From Mesorhizobium sp. AR07 (GTDB lineage Bacteria > Pseudomonadota > Alphaproteobacteria > Rhizobiales > Rhizobiaceae), in NCBI RefSeq assembly GCF_024746815.1, contig NZ_CP080525.1, positions 992,001 to 1,056,000 on the forward strand: a stretch of 64,000 nt of DNA, in the 5' to 3' direction. The notes under the pieces are model-generated. The model searched no databases. It was not told the origin of the DNA and was given only the letters and a program-made list of their open reading frames with translations. A program made the translations under genes and the position numbers. Numbering within the stretch: position 1 is the stretch's first letter; each line of letters starts with the position of its first letter. This document shows positions 31,927 through 41,265 of the stretch, in pieces.

Positions 31927-31944
31927 AGCAACCCCCGTGCCAAG
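31927..31944 (-). promoter_or_regulatory. Sigma-54 promoter of the urt operon
   Basis: Reads CTTGGCACGGGGGTTGCT on the minus strand: TTGGCACG, four G, TTGCT, with exact GG-N10-GC spacing, matching the -24/-12 consensus. The predicted transcription start is near 31915, about 30 bases before urtA. The AT-rich 31950-32100 stretch upstream would hold activator sites; none matches the NtrC consensus well. Confidence 0.85.
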
Positions 31945-32195
31945 TGTCGAAATGGTGTCACCAGAGGTAGATAATTTAGCATTATCAGCATGTTGCTACA
32001 TCAAGCTTATGGAAAAAACGAGGATCGGTTAAAAATTGGTTGAGAGAAATTTGCGCAGCGCACAAGACTCCTGCCTAATTTTCGCCCAAATCAAACCAAT
32101 GCCTAGTTTTTAACCTCCGTGACCAGGTCACGGACGACAATTGTTGCGGCATGGCACAAAAATGGGGCAAGCTCGCCCTTCAACCGAGCGACGCC

Positions 32196-32603
32196 ATGGC
32201 ATCCCTTATCTCACGCATTTTTCTCTGCATATGGCTTCTGGCTGCGGCAACCGGCGCCGCACGAGCCGACTTCAGTGACGGCAAGATGCCCGACGGCACC
32301 TACCATTGCGAAGTGTACCTGCTTGGCATGTTCCTCAACCTTGGCGACATCACCATCAAGGGAAACGTTTACAGCGGCCCGGTCACCTTCGGGACCGCCC
32401 AGCAGGGTTATAATTATCAGATGGATGCAAACGGCGTGATCTCCTGGCTGGGACCGCTGGGTGGATACACCGCCGGCGGCAACTCGCTGTCGCTGACCCA
32501 GGCCACGCTGGACGGCGAGACCGCGCCCTCCTTCGACATCATCATGAAACAGCCCGATGGGGCCTTCACTGCCTCGACCTGCACAAGGGGCAGCAGCCAG
32601 TAG
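32196..32603 (+). CDS. Small exported protein, unknown
   Basis: 135 residues from ATG 32196: signal peptide MASLISRIFLCIWLLAAATG with cleavage after ARA, then a beta-rich mature domain (DGTYHCEVYLLGMFLNLGDI, YNYQMDANGVISWLGPLGGY) with two cysteines that could pair (CEV near residue 44 and CTR near the end). No family recognised. An in-frame ATG at 32151 adds 15 residues. Divergent from urtA. Confidence 0.7.
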   Translation: MASLISRIFLCIWLLAAATGAARADFSDGKMPDGTYHCEVYLLGMFLNLGDITIKGNVYSGPVTFGTAQQGYNYQMDANGVISWLGPLGGYTAGGNSLSLTQATLDGETAPSFDIIMKQPDGAFTASTCTRGSSQ

Positions 32604-32800
32604 GGCTGCGCCCGGGGAAGCAGCCAGTAGGCCATTCCCCGGCAACGGCCGCCGCCTCTGCGGCCTGCCTGCCTCTCATGTCATCTGGATGTTGCCGAAG
32701 CTGGATAGGCAGCGGTGCGCCGTCACCATCCACCTTGAGAGGCGTGATCGCCATCCGCCGCAAGGACGGACAGCCGGTCGGCGCATAGCAAGTCGATAAA

Positions 32801-32829
32801 AAGCGGAACGCGCGTTACGCGTTCCGCTT
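32801..32829 (-). terminator. Rho-independent terminator after the GMC gene
   Basis: Perfect 12-base stem AAGCGGAACGCG / CGCGTTCCGCTT with a five-base loop, followed on the minus strand by a T-run. It ends the transcript of the oxidoreductase genes at 32893-35042. Confidence 0.88.
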
Positions 32830-32892
32830 GGCGGTCCGGGAGGACGCTGAAGTTTGGCACCGCCCCGATGACCGGGGCGATGTCTTGCCGGC

Positions 32893-34464
32893 TCAGATCG
32901 TCTTGGCCGACATCTGCGCGGCGATGTAGTCGGCCTGGCGGATGGCCAGCGAAACGATCGTCAGGGTCGGGTTTTCGGCAGCCCCTGTCGTGAACTGGCT
33001 GCCGTCCGACACGAACAGGTTCTTGATGTCGTGCGTCTGGCCATGTTTGTTGACCACGCCGTCGGCCGCCTTCTCGCTCATCCGGTTGGTGCCGAGATTG
33101 TGGGTCGACGGATAGGGCGGCGTCGGGAAGGTGCGCGTGGCACCGACCGCGTCGTAAAGTGCCGATGCCTGCTTGTAAGCATGGTTGCGCATCGCGGTGT
33201 CGTTCGGGTGATCGTCGAAATGCACGTCGGCGATCGGCATGCCGTGCGCGTCCTTCATGTCGGCATGCAGCGTGACACGGTTCTCCGTGCGCGGCATGTC
33301 CTCACCGACGATCCACAGGCCGGCCATATGATCGTAGTGGTCGAGCGCCGTGGTGAAGGAGCGGCCCCAGGCACCCGGATCGAGGAAGGCCGCCATGAAC
33401 GGCAGTCCCAGCGACAGCGTCTCGAACTCATAGCCGCCGACGAAGCCGCGTGACGGATCATGGCGCGCCTCGTCGCGGATGATGCCGGCCATGGTGGTGC
33501 CACGATACATGTGCACGGGCTTGTCGAAGATGGCATAGACCGAGCCGGTGGTGTGGCGCATGTAGTTTTTGCCCACCTGTCCCGAGGAATTGGCAAGACC
33601 ATCGGGGAACTTGCCCGACGCCGAATTGAGCAGCAGCCGCGGGCTTTCGATCGAATTGCCGGCGACGGCGACGATGCGGGCTTTCTGCTCCTGCAGCTTG
33701 CCGTCCTTGTCGGCGTAGACGACACCAGTCACCTTGCCCCCGTCGTCATGGTTGATCTTGATCGCCATGGCGTTCGGCCTGACCTCGAGATGGCCTGTCG
33801 CCTCGCCCTTGGGGATCTCGGTGTAGAGCGTCGACCATTTGGCGCCCCATTTACAGCCCTGGAAGCAGAAGCCGGTCTGCTGGCAGGACATGCGATCGTC
33901 GCGCTGCACCGAGTTGATCGCCATGTTGCCGGTGTGGCATTCCTTGTAGCCGAGCTTGTCGGCGCCGGCCTTCAGCACCTTGAAGTTGTTGTTACCCGGC
34001 AGTCTCGGCCAGTCATTGGTGCCGGTGACGCCCATCTTGGCTTCGGCCTTGGCATAGTAAGGCTCCATCTCGGCCAGCGTGATCGGCCAGTCGAGCAGGT
34101 TCGCGCCCTCCAGCTTGCCGTAGGTCGACAGCGTCTTGAACTCATGTTCCTGGAAACGCAGCGACGCTCCGGCCCAGTGGGTCGTCGAACCGCCGACCGA
34201 CTTGACGATCCAGGCCGGCAGGTTCGGAAAATCCTTGGCCACCCGCCAGTCACCTGAGGTGGTGCGTTTGTCCGTCCAGGCAAGCTGGGCGAAAGAACCC
34301 CACTCGTCGTTGACAAAATCCTCATATTCGTGACGCGCGCCGGCCTCCAGGATGACGACGTCGACACCCTTCTGGGCAAGTTCGTTGCCGAGCGTGCCGC
34401 CGCCGGCGCCCGAGCCGATGATGACGACCACGCCGTCGTTGTTCAGATCAAATGCTGCTGCCAT
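32893..34464 (-). CDS. GMC-type FAD dehydrogenase, gluconate/glucose dehydrogenase large-subunit type
   Basis: 523 residues. The FAD-binding loop IGSGAGGGTLGNELA lies at 15-30, the catalytic region has STHNLGTNRMS and GAAENPTLT near the end. A cysteine cluster C194-x5-C200-x3-C204 (MSCQQTGFCFQGCKWG) matches the spacing reported for the [3Fe-4S] cluster of the Burkholderia FAD-glucose dehydrogenase. Oxidises a sugar or polyol and passes electrons to the respiratory chain; the substrate is unknown. ATG 34464 follows GGGAGG. Partner small subunit directly upstream; no cytochrome c subunit follows. Confidence 0.92.
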   Translation of the reverse strand: MAAAFDLNNDGVVVIIGSGAGGGTLGNELAQKGVDVVILEAGARHEYEDFVNDEWGSFAQLAWTDKRTTSGDWRVAKDFPNLPAWIVKSVGGSTTHWAGASLRFQEHEFKTLSTYGKLEGANLLDWPITLAEMEPYYAKAEAKMGVTGTNDWPRLPGNNNFKVLKAGADKLGYKECHTGNMAINSVQRDDRMSCQQTGFCFQGCKWGAKWSTLYTEIPKGEATGHLEVRPNAMAIKINHDDGGKVTGVVYADKDGKLQEQKARIVAVAGNSIESPRLLLNSASGKFPDGLANSSGQVGKNYMRHTTGSVYAIFDKPVHMYRGTTMAGIIRDEARHDPSRGFVGGYEFETLSLGLPFMAAFLDPGAWGRSFTTALDHYDHMAGLWIVGEDMPRTENRVTLHADMKDAHGMPIADVHFDDHPNDTAMRNHAYKQASALYDAVGATRTFPTPPYPSTHNLGTNRMSEKAADGVVNKHGQTHDIKNLFVSDGSQFTTGAAENPTLTIVSLAIRQADYIAAQMSAKTI

Positions 34465-34511
34465 GGTTTCCTCCCATGATTTTCTGTTTGCGGCTTCAAG
34501 AACGACTGGGC

Positions 34512-35042
34512 TCAGAGCCACTCGATGTCGTTGAAACCGCGTGCGATGTAGCCACCCTTGGAATAGGACTCGCCCTCGTAGCCGAAGATCGGCCAGACCT
34601 CTTTCTGGTTGTAGAGGCTGACGACGAGGCCACCACGGATGGCCTGGAAGAACGGCGAGGATTCGATCTGCTTCAGCACCGCGACGCGCTGGTCCTCCCA
34701 GCCAAGGCCCCGGTAGCCTCCGTCCCCCGACTTCTTGTCGAGGTCGGCGATGCCGTCTTCGATCATGGCCTTGTAGGTGGCGTCCTTGCCGGCCTGCTCG
34801 TCATGGCCCTTCACGGCAATGGCGTAATATTTGTCGGGAACCTGATCGTGCGGATAGATGTCGCGTGCCAACTGGATCAGCGTTGCCATGGTTTCGGGCT
34901 TGAGCGTCGATGTCTCGAGCCCCCAGGCGTGTTCGGGGCTGATGACCGCGCTGCCCGAGATGACGAGCAACGCGCCGATGCCGCCGCGTTTGAGAAGCTC
35001 ACGACGTGAAAGTCCAGGCTTCGCGTCATAGATCGTGACCAT
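34512..35042 (-). CDS. Gluconate 2-dehydrogenase subunit 3 family protein
   Basis: 176 residues. The N-terminus carries a twin-arginine-like signal (LSRRELLKRGGIGALLVISG), so the complex is probably exported folded. The rest matches the small subunit (subunit 3) family: TMATLIQLARDIYPHD, then WPIFGYEGESYSKGGY. It acts as the chaperone-like partner of the GMC subunit 47 bases downstream. Confidence 0.92.
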   Translation of the reverse strand: MVTIYDAKPGLSRRELLKRGGIGALLVISGSAVISPEHAWGLETSTLKPETMATLIQLARDIYPHDQVPDKYYAIAVKGHDEQAGKDATYKAMIEDGIADLDKKSGDGGYRGLGWEDQRVAVLKQIESSPFFQAIRGGLVVSLYNQKEVWPIFGYEGESYSKGGYIARGFNDIEWL

Positions 35043-35121
35043 TTTTGTTCCTCCCTGCTTGCTGTTCGCACCCCAAGGGTGCCGTTGCTGGCGCCGCGCC
35101 GGTCCGCGCGGCGGGTTGTCC

Positions 35122-35517
35122 CTATTGGAAGCGGCCTCCGCGCTGCAGAACCTCGATCTTGTAGCCGTCCGGATCCTCGATGAAGAAGAATCGGGCGATC
35201 AGCGAACCGTCATGGTTGAACTCGACGATCTTCCTTGGGTTGAGGCCAAGCGCGCCGAGACGATCATGCTCGCTGTCGAGGTCGGCGACCGAGGCCGCGA
35301 GATGGCCGTAGCCGTCGCCGAGCCCGTAAGGCTCGGTCCGGCCCTTGTTCACGGTCAGTTCGAGTTCGAACCCCGTTTCAGCGTTGCTGAGGTAAATGAG
35401 CGTGAATGTCTCGAAGTCCAGCCTGTCGGCGATATCGAGCCCGAAGGCGTTTCTGTAGAAGTCGACGGATCGGGCCTCATCGAGAACCCGGATCATGGAA
35501 TGGATCGCCTTGGCCAA
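35122..35517 (-). CDS. VOC-family protein, glyoxalase I type
   Basis: 131 residues: two beta-alpha-beta-beta-beta modules. Metal ligands of glyoxalase I are visible: H6 (AIHSMIRVLD), E52 region (FELELTVN), H72 region (GYGHLAASV) and E near the end (YKIEVLQ). Likely lactoylglutathione lyase, which turns the methylglyoxal-glutathione adduct into S-lactoylglutathione. Same strand as the dehydrogenase genes, 79 bases upstream. Confidence 0.88.
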   Translation of the reverse strand: MAKAIHSMIRVLDEARSVDFYRNAFGLDIADRLDFETFTLIYLSNAETGFELELTVNKGRTEPYGLGDGYGHLAASVADLDSEHDRLGALGLNPRKIVEFNHDGSLIARFFFIEDPDGYKIEVLQRGGRFQ

Positions 35518-35751
35518 ATCAGTCTCCGCCCTGGTGTGTGGAAACGATTATGGGCAGCGCCGGAAAAAGGTGGTGGCAGCCGGTTACCACGCCCAAAAGC
35601 GTGATTTGGGCTTCATTGCCGACAGGGACGAAAGTCCGATTGCCGTTCCGGCAGTTTTGCCCGAGAATACGTATGGGGACAGGTCGAGCAGGATCAGAAT
35701 CAAACTGCAGGCCTACCCGCCCAAGACCAACAAGCATGGGAGGTTTGTCGG

Positions 35752-36057
35752 ATGTGCAGGGTATTTGCGGGCCAGGACCCCGAAGGCTATCGCCAGATCA
35801 ACCGGTCGATTCGCATTGACGGCCACTCGACCAGCATCCAGCTTGAAGCGACATTCTGGGCGCTGCTTGATGAGATCGCCGAAAACCAGGGTCTGACGAC
35901 GCCAAAATTCATCTCGAAGCTTTATGACGAAGCCATCGAGATCAACGGCGCCATTCCGAACTTTGCGTCGATGCTGCGCACCACTTGCGCGCTCTACCTG
36001 CGCGGTCATCGGCCAGGCATGGATGAGCTGATGGTGCCGAAGCGGGAAGCGGCCTAG
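35752..36057 (+). CDS. Ribbon-helix-helix domain protein (RHH_4 type)
   Basis: 101 residues. Core NRSIRIDGHSTSIQLEATFW followed by LLDEIAENQGLTTPKFISKL, as in the RHH_4 family, then ASMLRTTCALYLRG. DNA-binding is inferred from the fold; targets unknown. The N-terminus MCRVFAGQDPEGY is conserved in rhizobial members as I recall. Stands alone. Confidence 0.8.
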   Translation: MCRVFAGQDPEGYRQINRSIRIDGHSTSIQLEATFWALLDEIAENQGLTTPKFISKLYDEAIEINGAIPNFASMLRTTCALYLRGHRPGMDELMVPKREAA

Positions 36058-36227
36058 CGCCCTTGCACGGCGACAGCGGGCGCCAGACGCCAAGGACCGC
36101 GTCAGCGATTGAAGCAGCGCGGTGCCTCCGGAAAAAGTTTGCGCCACCCTTCAGCGCGTTGCGGGTCGCCCGGCAACAGCACCGTCGTCACGGCGCTGTG
36201 CAAGGAAAGAACATCAATTAGGCGTCA

Positions 36228-38801
36228 CTAAGACTCCAGCACATCCTTGACGATCGTCGCCAACTGCTTGAGCGAGAACGGCTTTGGCAGGAAGCCAAAA
36301 TGCGCGTCTGCCGGCAGGTTTCTGGCGAATGCGTCCTCGGCATAGCCGGACACGAAGACGAACTTGATGTCCGGCTGGCGCTTGCGCAATTCACCGAGCA
36401 GCGTCGGCCCGTCCATTTCCGGCATCACCACGTCGGAGACGACGATGTCGACCTTGCCGCCCAGCGCTTCGAACACTTCCAGCGCCTCGACGCCCGAGGA
36501 TGCCTCGTGCACGGTGTAGCCGCGCGACACCAGCGCCCGCATGCCGCCCATGCGCACTGCGTCCTCGTCCTCGACGAGCAGCACCGTGGCCGAGCCCGAC
36601 AGATCCTTGGCTGTATCGGCGACTTTCACTGGTGCTGCCGGCACATCGTCAGGCGAGCCTGCTTTTTTCGCTTCGGCGATATGACGCGGCAGGAAAATGC
36701 GGAAAGTCGAGCCTTTGCCGACCTCGGAATCGCAGAAGATGAAGCCGCCGGTCTGCTTGATGATGCCGTAGACCATCGACAGGCCAAGACCGGTGCCCTT
36801 GCCGACTTCCTTGGTGGTGAAAAACGGCTCAAAAATCTTCTTCAGCACGTCTGGCGCGATGCCGCTGCCGCTATCCTCGACCTCGACCACGACATAGTCG
36901 GCCGGGGTGAGTTCGCGGTAGGAAAAGGCCTTGCACTCCTCTGCGGTCACATTGCGCGTGCGCACGGTGAGGTCGCCGCCGGTCGGCATCGCGTCGCGCG
37001 CGTTGACCGCGAGGTTGACCACCACCTGTTCGAACTGGCCGATGTCGACCTTGACCGGCCACAGGTCGCGGCCATGATCGACCTTCAGCTTGATGTCGTT
37101 GCCGACCAGGCGGGCGAGCAGCATCCTGAGGTCGGCGAGCACGTCGGTCAGGTTGAGCACTTCCGGCCGCAGCGTCTGCTTGCGCGAGAAGGCCAGCAAT
37201 TGCCGCACCAGCGAAGCCGCCCGGTTGGCATTCTGCTTGATGTTCATGATGTCGGGGAAGGACGGGTCCGACGGGCGGTGATTGGTCAACAAAAGGTCGG
37301 ACGCCATGATGATGGCGGTCAGCACATTGTTGAAGTCATGCGCGATGCCGCCGGCAAGTTGGCCGACCGCCTGCATCTTCTGGCTTTGCGCCATCTGCCC
37401 TTCGAGCGCCTTCTGCTCCGTCGTCTCGACGGCGTAGACGATGGCCGACTCCTCGGCGCCCTCGCCGCCGGTGCCGTCGGCGACCGCGTTGACGTAGAAG
37501 CGGATGTGCCGGTCGTCGTTGCCGGGCAGCAGGGTGTCGATCGGCTCGATGTCGGCCTGCCGCTGCTGCGCCTTTTCGAAGGCCGCGGCAAAGGCTGGCC
37601 GGTCGCGCTCATGGATCACCGTGTCGAGGCGCACGCGGCGATCGACGGCATCGCGGTCGACAACGGACGAAAACAGCGACAGGAAAGGCGCATTGGTGCG
37701 CAGGATGCGCCCGTTATGGTCAACCCCCGCGATCGCCATCGGTGTCGAGTTGAAGAAGCGGGTGAAGCGCACTTCCGAAGCACGCAAATCGGCCGAGGCG
37801 TCCTCGCCTTGCGTGCGGTTGAGCACGATCGTGCGCGTCGGGCCGTTGAGGCCTTCGCGGCTGGCTGAAACGCGGTGCATGAAGCGCACCGGCAGCGCCT
37901 CGCCCGTCATCGTCGTCAGATCGAGATCGATGACCGCGTTGCGTGTCGTGCCGGGATCGGCCTTGACCGAGCGGACCAGTGCCATGCCGTCGCCGGCCAC
38001 GATCTCCGGCAAGGAGACGGAGCCGGGCGTGAAGCTGGTAAGGTCGATGCCCAGCCATTCGGCGAGCGTCGCGTTGATATAGGTGACGCGGCCTTCCTGG
38101 TCGGCCGAAAAGAAGCCAGCCGGGGCGTGGTCAAGGTGATCGATCGCCTTCTGCAAATCGAGAAAGAAACGCTCCTGCTCGGCCCGCTCCTGCGAAATGT
38201 CGGCAAGCTGCCAGGCCAGCATCGGCAGCCGCTGGCCCGGAACGCTGAAGGCGCGGGCGCGCGCCCGGTACCAGCGGGCGCCCGGCTCGGCACCGGGGCG
38301 GATGGACTGTGCCAGCCGAAACTCGCCGTCGCCCGGCTGGCCGTCGCGCAGGCCCGACGCCAGCCGATAGATCGTCACCGAGGCTTCGGGAACGTCCGAG
38401 AGCAACCCTTCGACCGTCTTCAGGTCGGCCGCCGACGACGCTCCGGTCATGTCGGCATAGGCCCGATTGGCGTAGACCACCCGGCCCTTGGTGTCCGTGA
38501 CGAGAAGGCCCTGCGCCATCGAATCGACGAATGCCTTCGACAGTTCGTCGCCCGACGAGCGTGGCGTGACCTGCACGAAGCCGATCGCCGTGGCGAACAG
38601 GAAGCCGACACCGATCATCGCCAGCACGCCAAGCATGCCGAGCAGGAAAGGATCGCCGAGACGCTCGCGGAAAAGGCCGAAGACGATCGCGGCCCCCGTC
38701 AGAACGATGATGAAAATGATGAGCCGGGTGACCGCACCCGGTCGCGTATTCTGGTCGACGATCGGTACCGGATAGAAATCGCCACGCGCTTCCTTGGCCA
38801 T
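36228..38801 (-). CDS. cckA: Cell-cycle hybrid histidine kinase CckA
   Basis: 857 residues. Two N-terminal transmembrane helices (about 25-75), PAS-type domains (about 90-460), HisKA with phosphorylated H488 in [11 protein letters not shown], a GHKL ATPase domain ([12 protein letters not shown]), and a receiver with phospho-acceptor D790 ([12 protein letters not shown]). In Caulobacter and rhizobia CckA feeds ChpT, which phosphorylates the cell-cycle regulator CtrA and CpdR. No chpT or ctrA is present in the window. Monocistronic; 5' region of 220 bases before the FliO-like gene. Confidence 0.93.
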   Translation of the reverse strand: MAKEARGDFYPVPIVDQNTRPGAVTRLIIFIIVLTGAAIVFGLFRERLGDPFLLGMLGVLAMIGVGFLFATAIGFVQVTPRSSGDELSKAFVDSMAQGLLVTDTKGRVVYANRAYADMTGASSAADLKTVEGLLSDVPEASVTIYRLASGLRDGQPGDGEFRLAQSIRPGAEPGARWYRARARAFSVPGQRLPMLAWQLADISQERAEQERFFLDLQKAIDHLDHAPAGFFSADQEGRVTYINATLAEWLGIDLTSFTPGSVSLPEIVAGDGMALVRSVKADPGTTRNAVIDLDLTTMTGEALPVRFMHRVSASREGLNGPTRTIVLNRTQGEDASADLRASEVRFTRFFNSTPMAIAGVDHNGRILRTNAPFLSLFSSVVDRDAVDRRVRLDTVIHERDRPAFAAAFEKAQQRQADIEPIDTLLPGNDDRHIRFYVNAVADGTGGEGAEESAIVYAVETTEQKALEGQMAQSQKMQAVGQLAGGIAHDFNNVLTAIIMASDLLLTNHRPSDPSFPDIMNIKQNANRAASLVRQLLAFSRKQTLRPEVLNLTDVLADLRMLLARLVGNDIKLKVDHGRDLWPVKVDIGQFEQVVVNLAVNARDAMPTGGDLTVRTRNVTAEECKAFSYRELTPADYVVVEVEDSGSGIAPDVLKKIFEPFFTTKEVGKGTGLGLSMVYGIIKQTGGFIFCDSEVGKGSTFRIFLPRHIAEAKKAGSPDDVPAAPVKVADTAKDLSGSATVLLVEDEDAVRMGGMRALVSRGYTVHEASSGVEALEVFEALGGKVDIVVSDVVMPEMDGPTLLGELRKRQPDIKFVFVSGYAEDAFARNLPADAHFGFLPKPFSLKQLATIVKDVLES

Positions 38802-39023
38802 ATGTCCCCTGCTCGTGAATTCCGGTGTTCCGACACCCGCCCCTAGCGGGTTGAATCACATTCTCCTAGACCGGAAAAGGCCTGGGCGGCAAATGTCGGA
38901 TAAAAATGATGTCTTGCGGCCTTTGGAGTTTTCAAGCTGTTACCAAGCGTGAAAGGCAACTTGCGGTGGCCCGCCGCAACAGTCTAGTGTCGCGTCACTT
39001 CCAAGGACAATCAGGGGAAACCA

Positions 39024-39776
39024 ATGCAATGGCTGGATAGCGTGGCGGGCCCCGGTTATGCCGCAGCCCTGTTGTGGACGTTTGCAGCACTCGTCCTGCT
39101 GGTCATCGTCCTCGTCATCGTCAAGCTGGTGCGCAATCTGACGTTTGGAACCTTCGTTGCCGGCGGCAGGAACCGCAAGACGCGGCTGGCCGTCATGGAT
39201 GCCACCGCCGTCGACAGCCATCGTCGGCTGGTGCTGATACGCCGCGATGACATCGAACATCTGCTTCTGATCGGTGGTCCGACCGACGTCGTCGTCGAAC
39301 GCGACATCCGGCTTTCGGCGCCGCGCCGTCCGGCGCTGACCGGAGATGGCGGCCTGCAGCCGGTCCCGGCCGCGTCGGCCCCAGTGGCAAGGCCGCGTCC
39401 GCCGCAGCCCGCTCCGGCGCCGGCGCGGCAGGCACCCGCTCCACAACCGGTGAACATGGCGGCGCCTGCCCGCCCGCGCCAAACGGCGCCAGTACCCACA
39501 CCCACACCCGCACCGAAGCCGGTGGCGCAAAGCTACCAGCCGACCAATGTCACGCCGCTGCCCGCCTATGGATCCGCGAACGCCAATACCGTCAGGCATG
39601 CGCCGCCACCGCCAAGACAGGACAGCATCGACGATACGCTGATGAAGGAACTCGAAGTGTCGCTCGACCAGCCGCGTTCGAGCGGCCCGGTGGCCAAACC
39701 GGTGGCGAAAGCGCCGCCATCGCTCGACGACGAAATGACGAAGCTGCTGGGCGAACTCTCCAGCCAGAAGAGATGA
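39024..39776 (+). CDS. FliO-like membrane protein
   Basis: 250 residues. One transmembrane helix (about 15-40), then a small beta domain with AVMDATAVDSHRRLVLIRRD and DVVVERDIRL as in FliO, and a long low-complexity Pro/Ala-rich tail (115-200), ending in a helix (LDDEMTKLLGELSS). FliO assists assembly of the flagellar type III export gate, but no flagellar genes are nearby, and a general membrane role cannot be excluded. Divergent from cckA. Confidence 0.7.
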   Translation: MQWLDSVAGPGYAAALLWTFAALVLLVIVLVIVKLVRNLTFGTFVAGGRNRKTRLAVMDATAVDSHRRLVLIRRDDIEHLLLIGGPTDVVVERDIRLSAPRRPALTGDGGLQPVPAASAPVARPRPPQPAPAPARQAPAPQPVNMAAPARPRQTAPVPTPTPAPKPVAQSYQPTNVTPLPAYGSANANTVRHAPPPPRQDSIDDTLMKELEVSLDQPRSSGPVAKPVAKAPPSLDDEMTKLLGELSSQKR

Positions 39777-39892
39777 GCGGCCGCCAGTCCGTCTGAAAAG
39801 ACCGCGATCTGTTTGTGCCGGAACCTCAGGCCCAGAAACACGTCAGGGCCTGGGATTTCTTGGTGTCCCGACAGGTGTGTGGCGCGCCAACA

Positions 39893-39918
39893 AAAATGGC
39901 CGGAAAACCGGCCATTTT
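39893..39918. terminator. Bidirectional terminator between the FliO-like gene and dksA
   Basis: Perfect 11-base arms AAAATGGCCGG / CCGGCCATTTT with an AAAA loop; A-run on one side and T-run on the other, so it can end both converging transcripts. Confidence 0.9.
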
Positions 39919-39969
39919 CAAAATCAACGTCGCTCGTGACGGCTTGCCGTGCGCCGCCCGCCTTGACCC

Positions 39970-40386
39970 TTAGTCGTCGCGATAGACTTTCTCGCGGCGC
40001 TCATGCCGCTCCTGCGCTTCGATCGACAAGGTCGCGATCGGGCGCGCATCGAGCCGCTTCAGCGCGATCGGCTCGCCGGTCTCCTCGCAATAGCCATAGG
40101 TGCCTTCGTCGATGCGCTGCAGGGCGGAATCGATCTTTGAAATGAGCTTGCGCTGACGGTCGCGGGCCCTGAGCTCGATGGCGCGGTCGGTTTCCGAAGA
40201 GGCGCGATCGGCAAGATCGGGGTGGTTGGCGTTTTCCTGCTGCAGGATTTCGAGTGTTTCGCGCGCTTCGCGCAATATGTCATTCTTCCAAGTGACGAGC
40301 TTCAGGCGGAAGTAGGATTTCTGCCGCTCGTTCATAAACGGCTCGTCTTCGGAGGGTACGTAATCGGCGGTAACGATGTCGTTCAT
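39970..40386 (-). CDS. dksA: RNA polymerase-binding factor DksA
   Basis: 138 residues. Coiled-coil with the acidic tip region, then a zinc-finger-like end GTYGYCEETGEPIALKRLDARP, in which only one of four zinc cysteines remains. This single-Cys form is usual in alphaproteobacteria as I recall. Acts with ppGpp in the secondary channel of RNA polymerase during the stringent response. ATG 40386 gives the family start MNDIVTADYVPSEDEPFMN; the open frame upstream is not part of the protein. Confidence 0.93.
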   Translation of the reverse strand: MNDIVTADYVPSEDEPFMNERQKSYFRLKLVTWKNDILREARETLEILQQENANHPDLADRASSETDRAIELRARDRQRKLISKIDSALQRIDEGTYGYCEETGEPIALKRLDARPIATLSIEAQERHERREKVYRDD

Positions 40387-40685
40387 TCGACTCACCCAAA
40401 CAGCCCCAAATTTCGCGCCTATATATTCGCGGTCCGACGCCTGCACAAGCGCAATCGGCCGCCGTCTCACGCAATTGTTAATGTGCGGCGGCGGACACCT
40501 TTGCGTCGGCGTAAGGTCGTTTTGATACCAAACCGCGCTGCGCCACTTTGCCGATACACGAGCGCCTTTGCGGCACCGCACCATGGGTGATTCGGCGTGT
40601 TCGAAGAACGCGGGCCATTGTGCGCGACGCCATTCTCGTGGCTAATCCTGGGAGCTTCGGCATTCGGCGCCGGCGGAGGGTTGGG

Positions 40686-41189
40686 GTGAGCAGGCTTTAT
40701 CTGTTGCGACATGCCAAGGCCGGCTGGGCGCTACCCGGCATGCGTGATTTCGATCGTCCGCTCGACGCATCCGGCCGCGCCGATGCCGAGATGATGGGCG
40801 CCGCCATGCGGTCCCGCTGCTATGTTCCGGACCTGACCCTGTGCTCCAACGCCAAGCGCGCCAAAGAGACGCTGGAAGGCTTGGCCGGCCAGACCGATAC
40901 TGGCCGAGTCCTGTTCCTTGGTTCGCTTTACAGCGATGATGCCGCCGGCTACCTCCGCCTCATCCGGGACAATGGCGGATCGGATTCACTGCTGGTTATC
41001 GGCCACAATCCGATGACGGAAGATCTCGCCATGGCGGTTTCGGGCGACGGCGACGAGACGGCGCGGGCAACGCTCAACCATGGCTTCCCGACTTCGGGCC
41101 TGGCGGTCGTTCGCTTCGACGGCGATCTGGCGAAAGCTGCCCAGGGCGACGGCTATCTCGAAGCGTTCCTGACACCGGCCGACCTGTGA
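40686..41189 (+). CDS. SixA-type histidine phosphatase
   Basis: 167 residues, phosphoglycerate-mutase-like fold. RHG-variant motif LYLLRHAKAGW with the phospho-accepting His at residue 9, and VIGHNPMTEDLA with the second His. In E. coli SixA dephosphorylates phosphohistidine on Hpt or PTS proteins; the target here is unknown. The start is GTG 40686 after GGAGG seven bases before it; no ATG lies close. Confidence 0.88.
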   Translation: MSRLYLLRHAKAGWALPGMRDFDRPLDASGRADAEMMGAAMRSRCYVPDLTLCSNAKRAKETLEGLAGQTDTGRVLFLGSLYSDDAAGYLRLIRDNGGSDSLLVIGHNPMTEDLAMAVSGDGDETARATLNHGFPTSGLAVVRFDGDLAKAAQGDGYLEAFLTPADL

Positions 41190-41265
41190 TGTCGACCCCC
41201 AGTGCCATTTCAAAGCTGGGTTGCAGAGCCTATATCGGGCGGACCGAGGCCCGAGAGATCATATT

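Noticed and set aside
31907..31927. TTTGCA-N9-TGCAAA as an NtrC site
   Set aside because: The core matches only partly and lies downstream of the -12 element, where an enhancer site is not expected; kept only as a side remark.
32580..32632. Repeated GCAGCCAGTAGG at the end of the 32196 gene
   Set aside because: Only two short copies spanning a stop codon; likely chance or slippage, no further structure.
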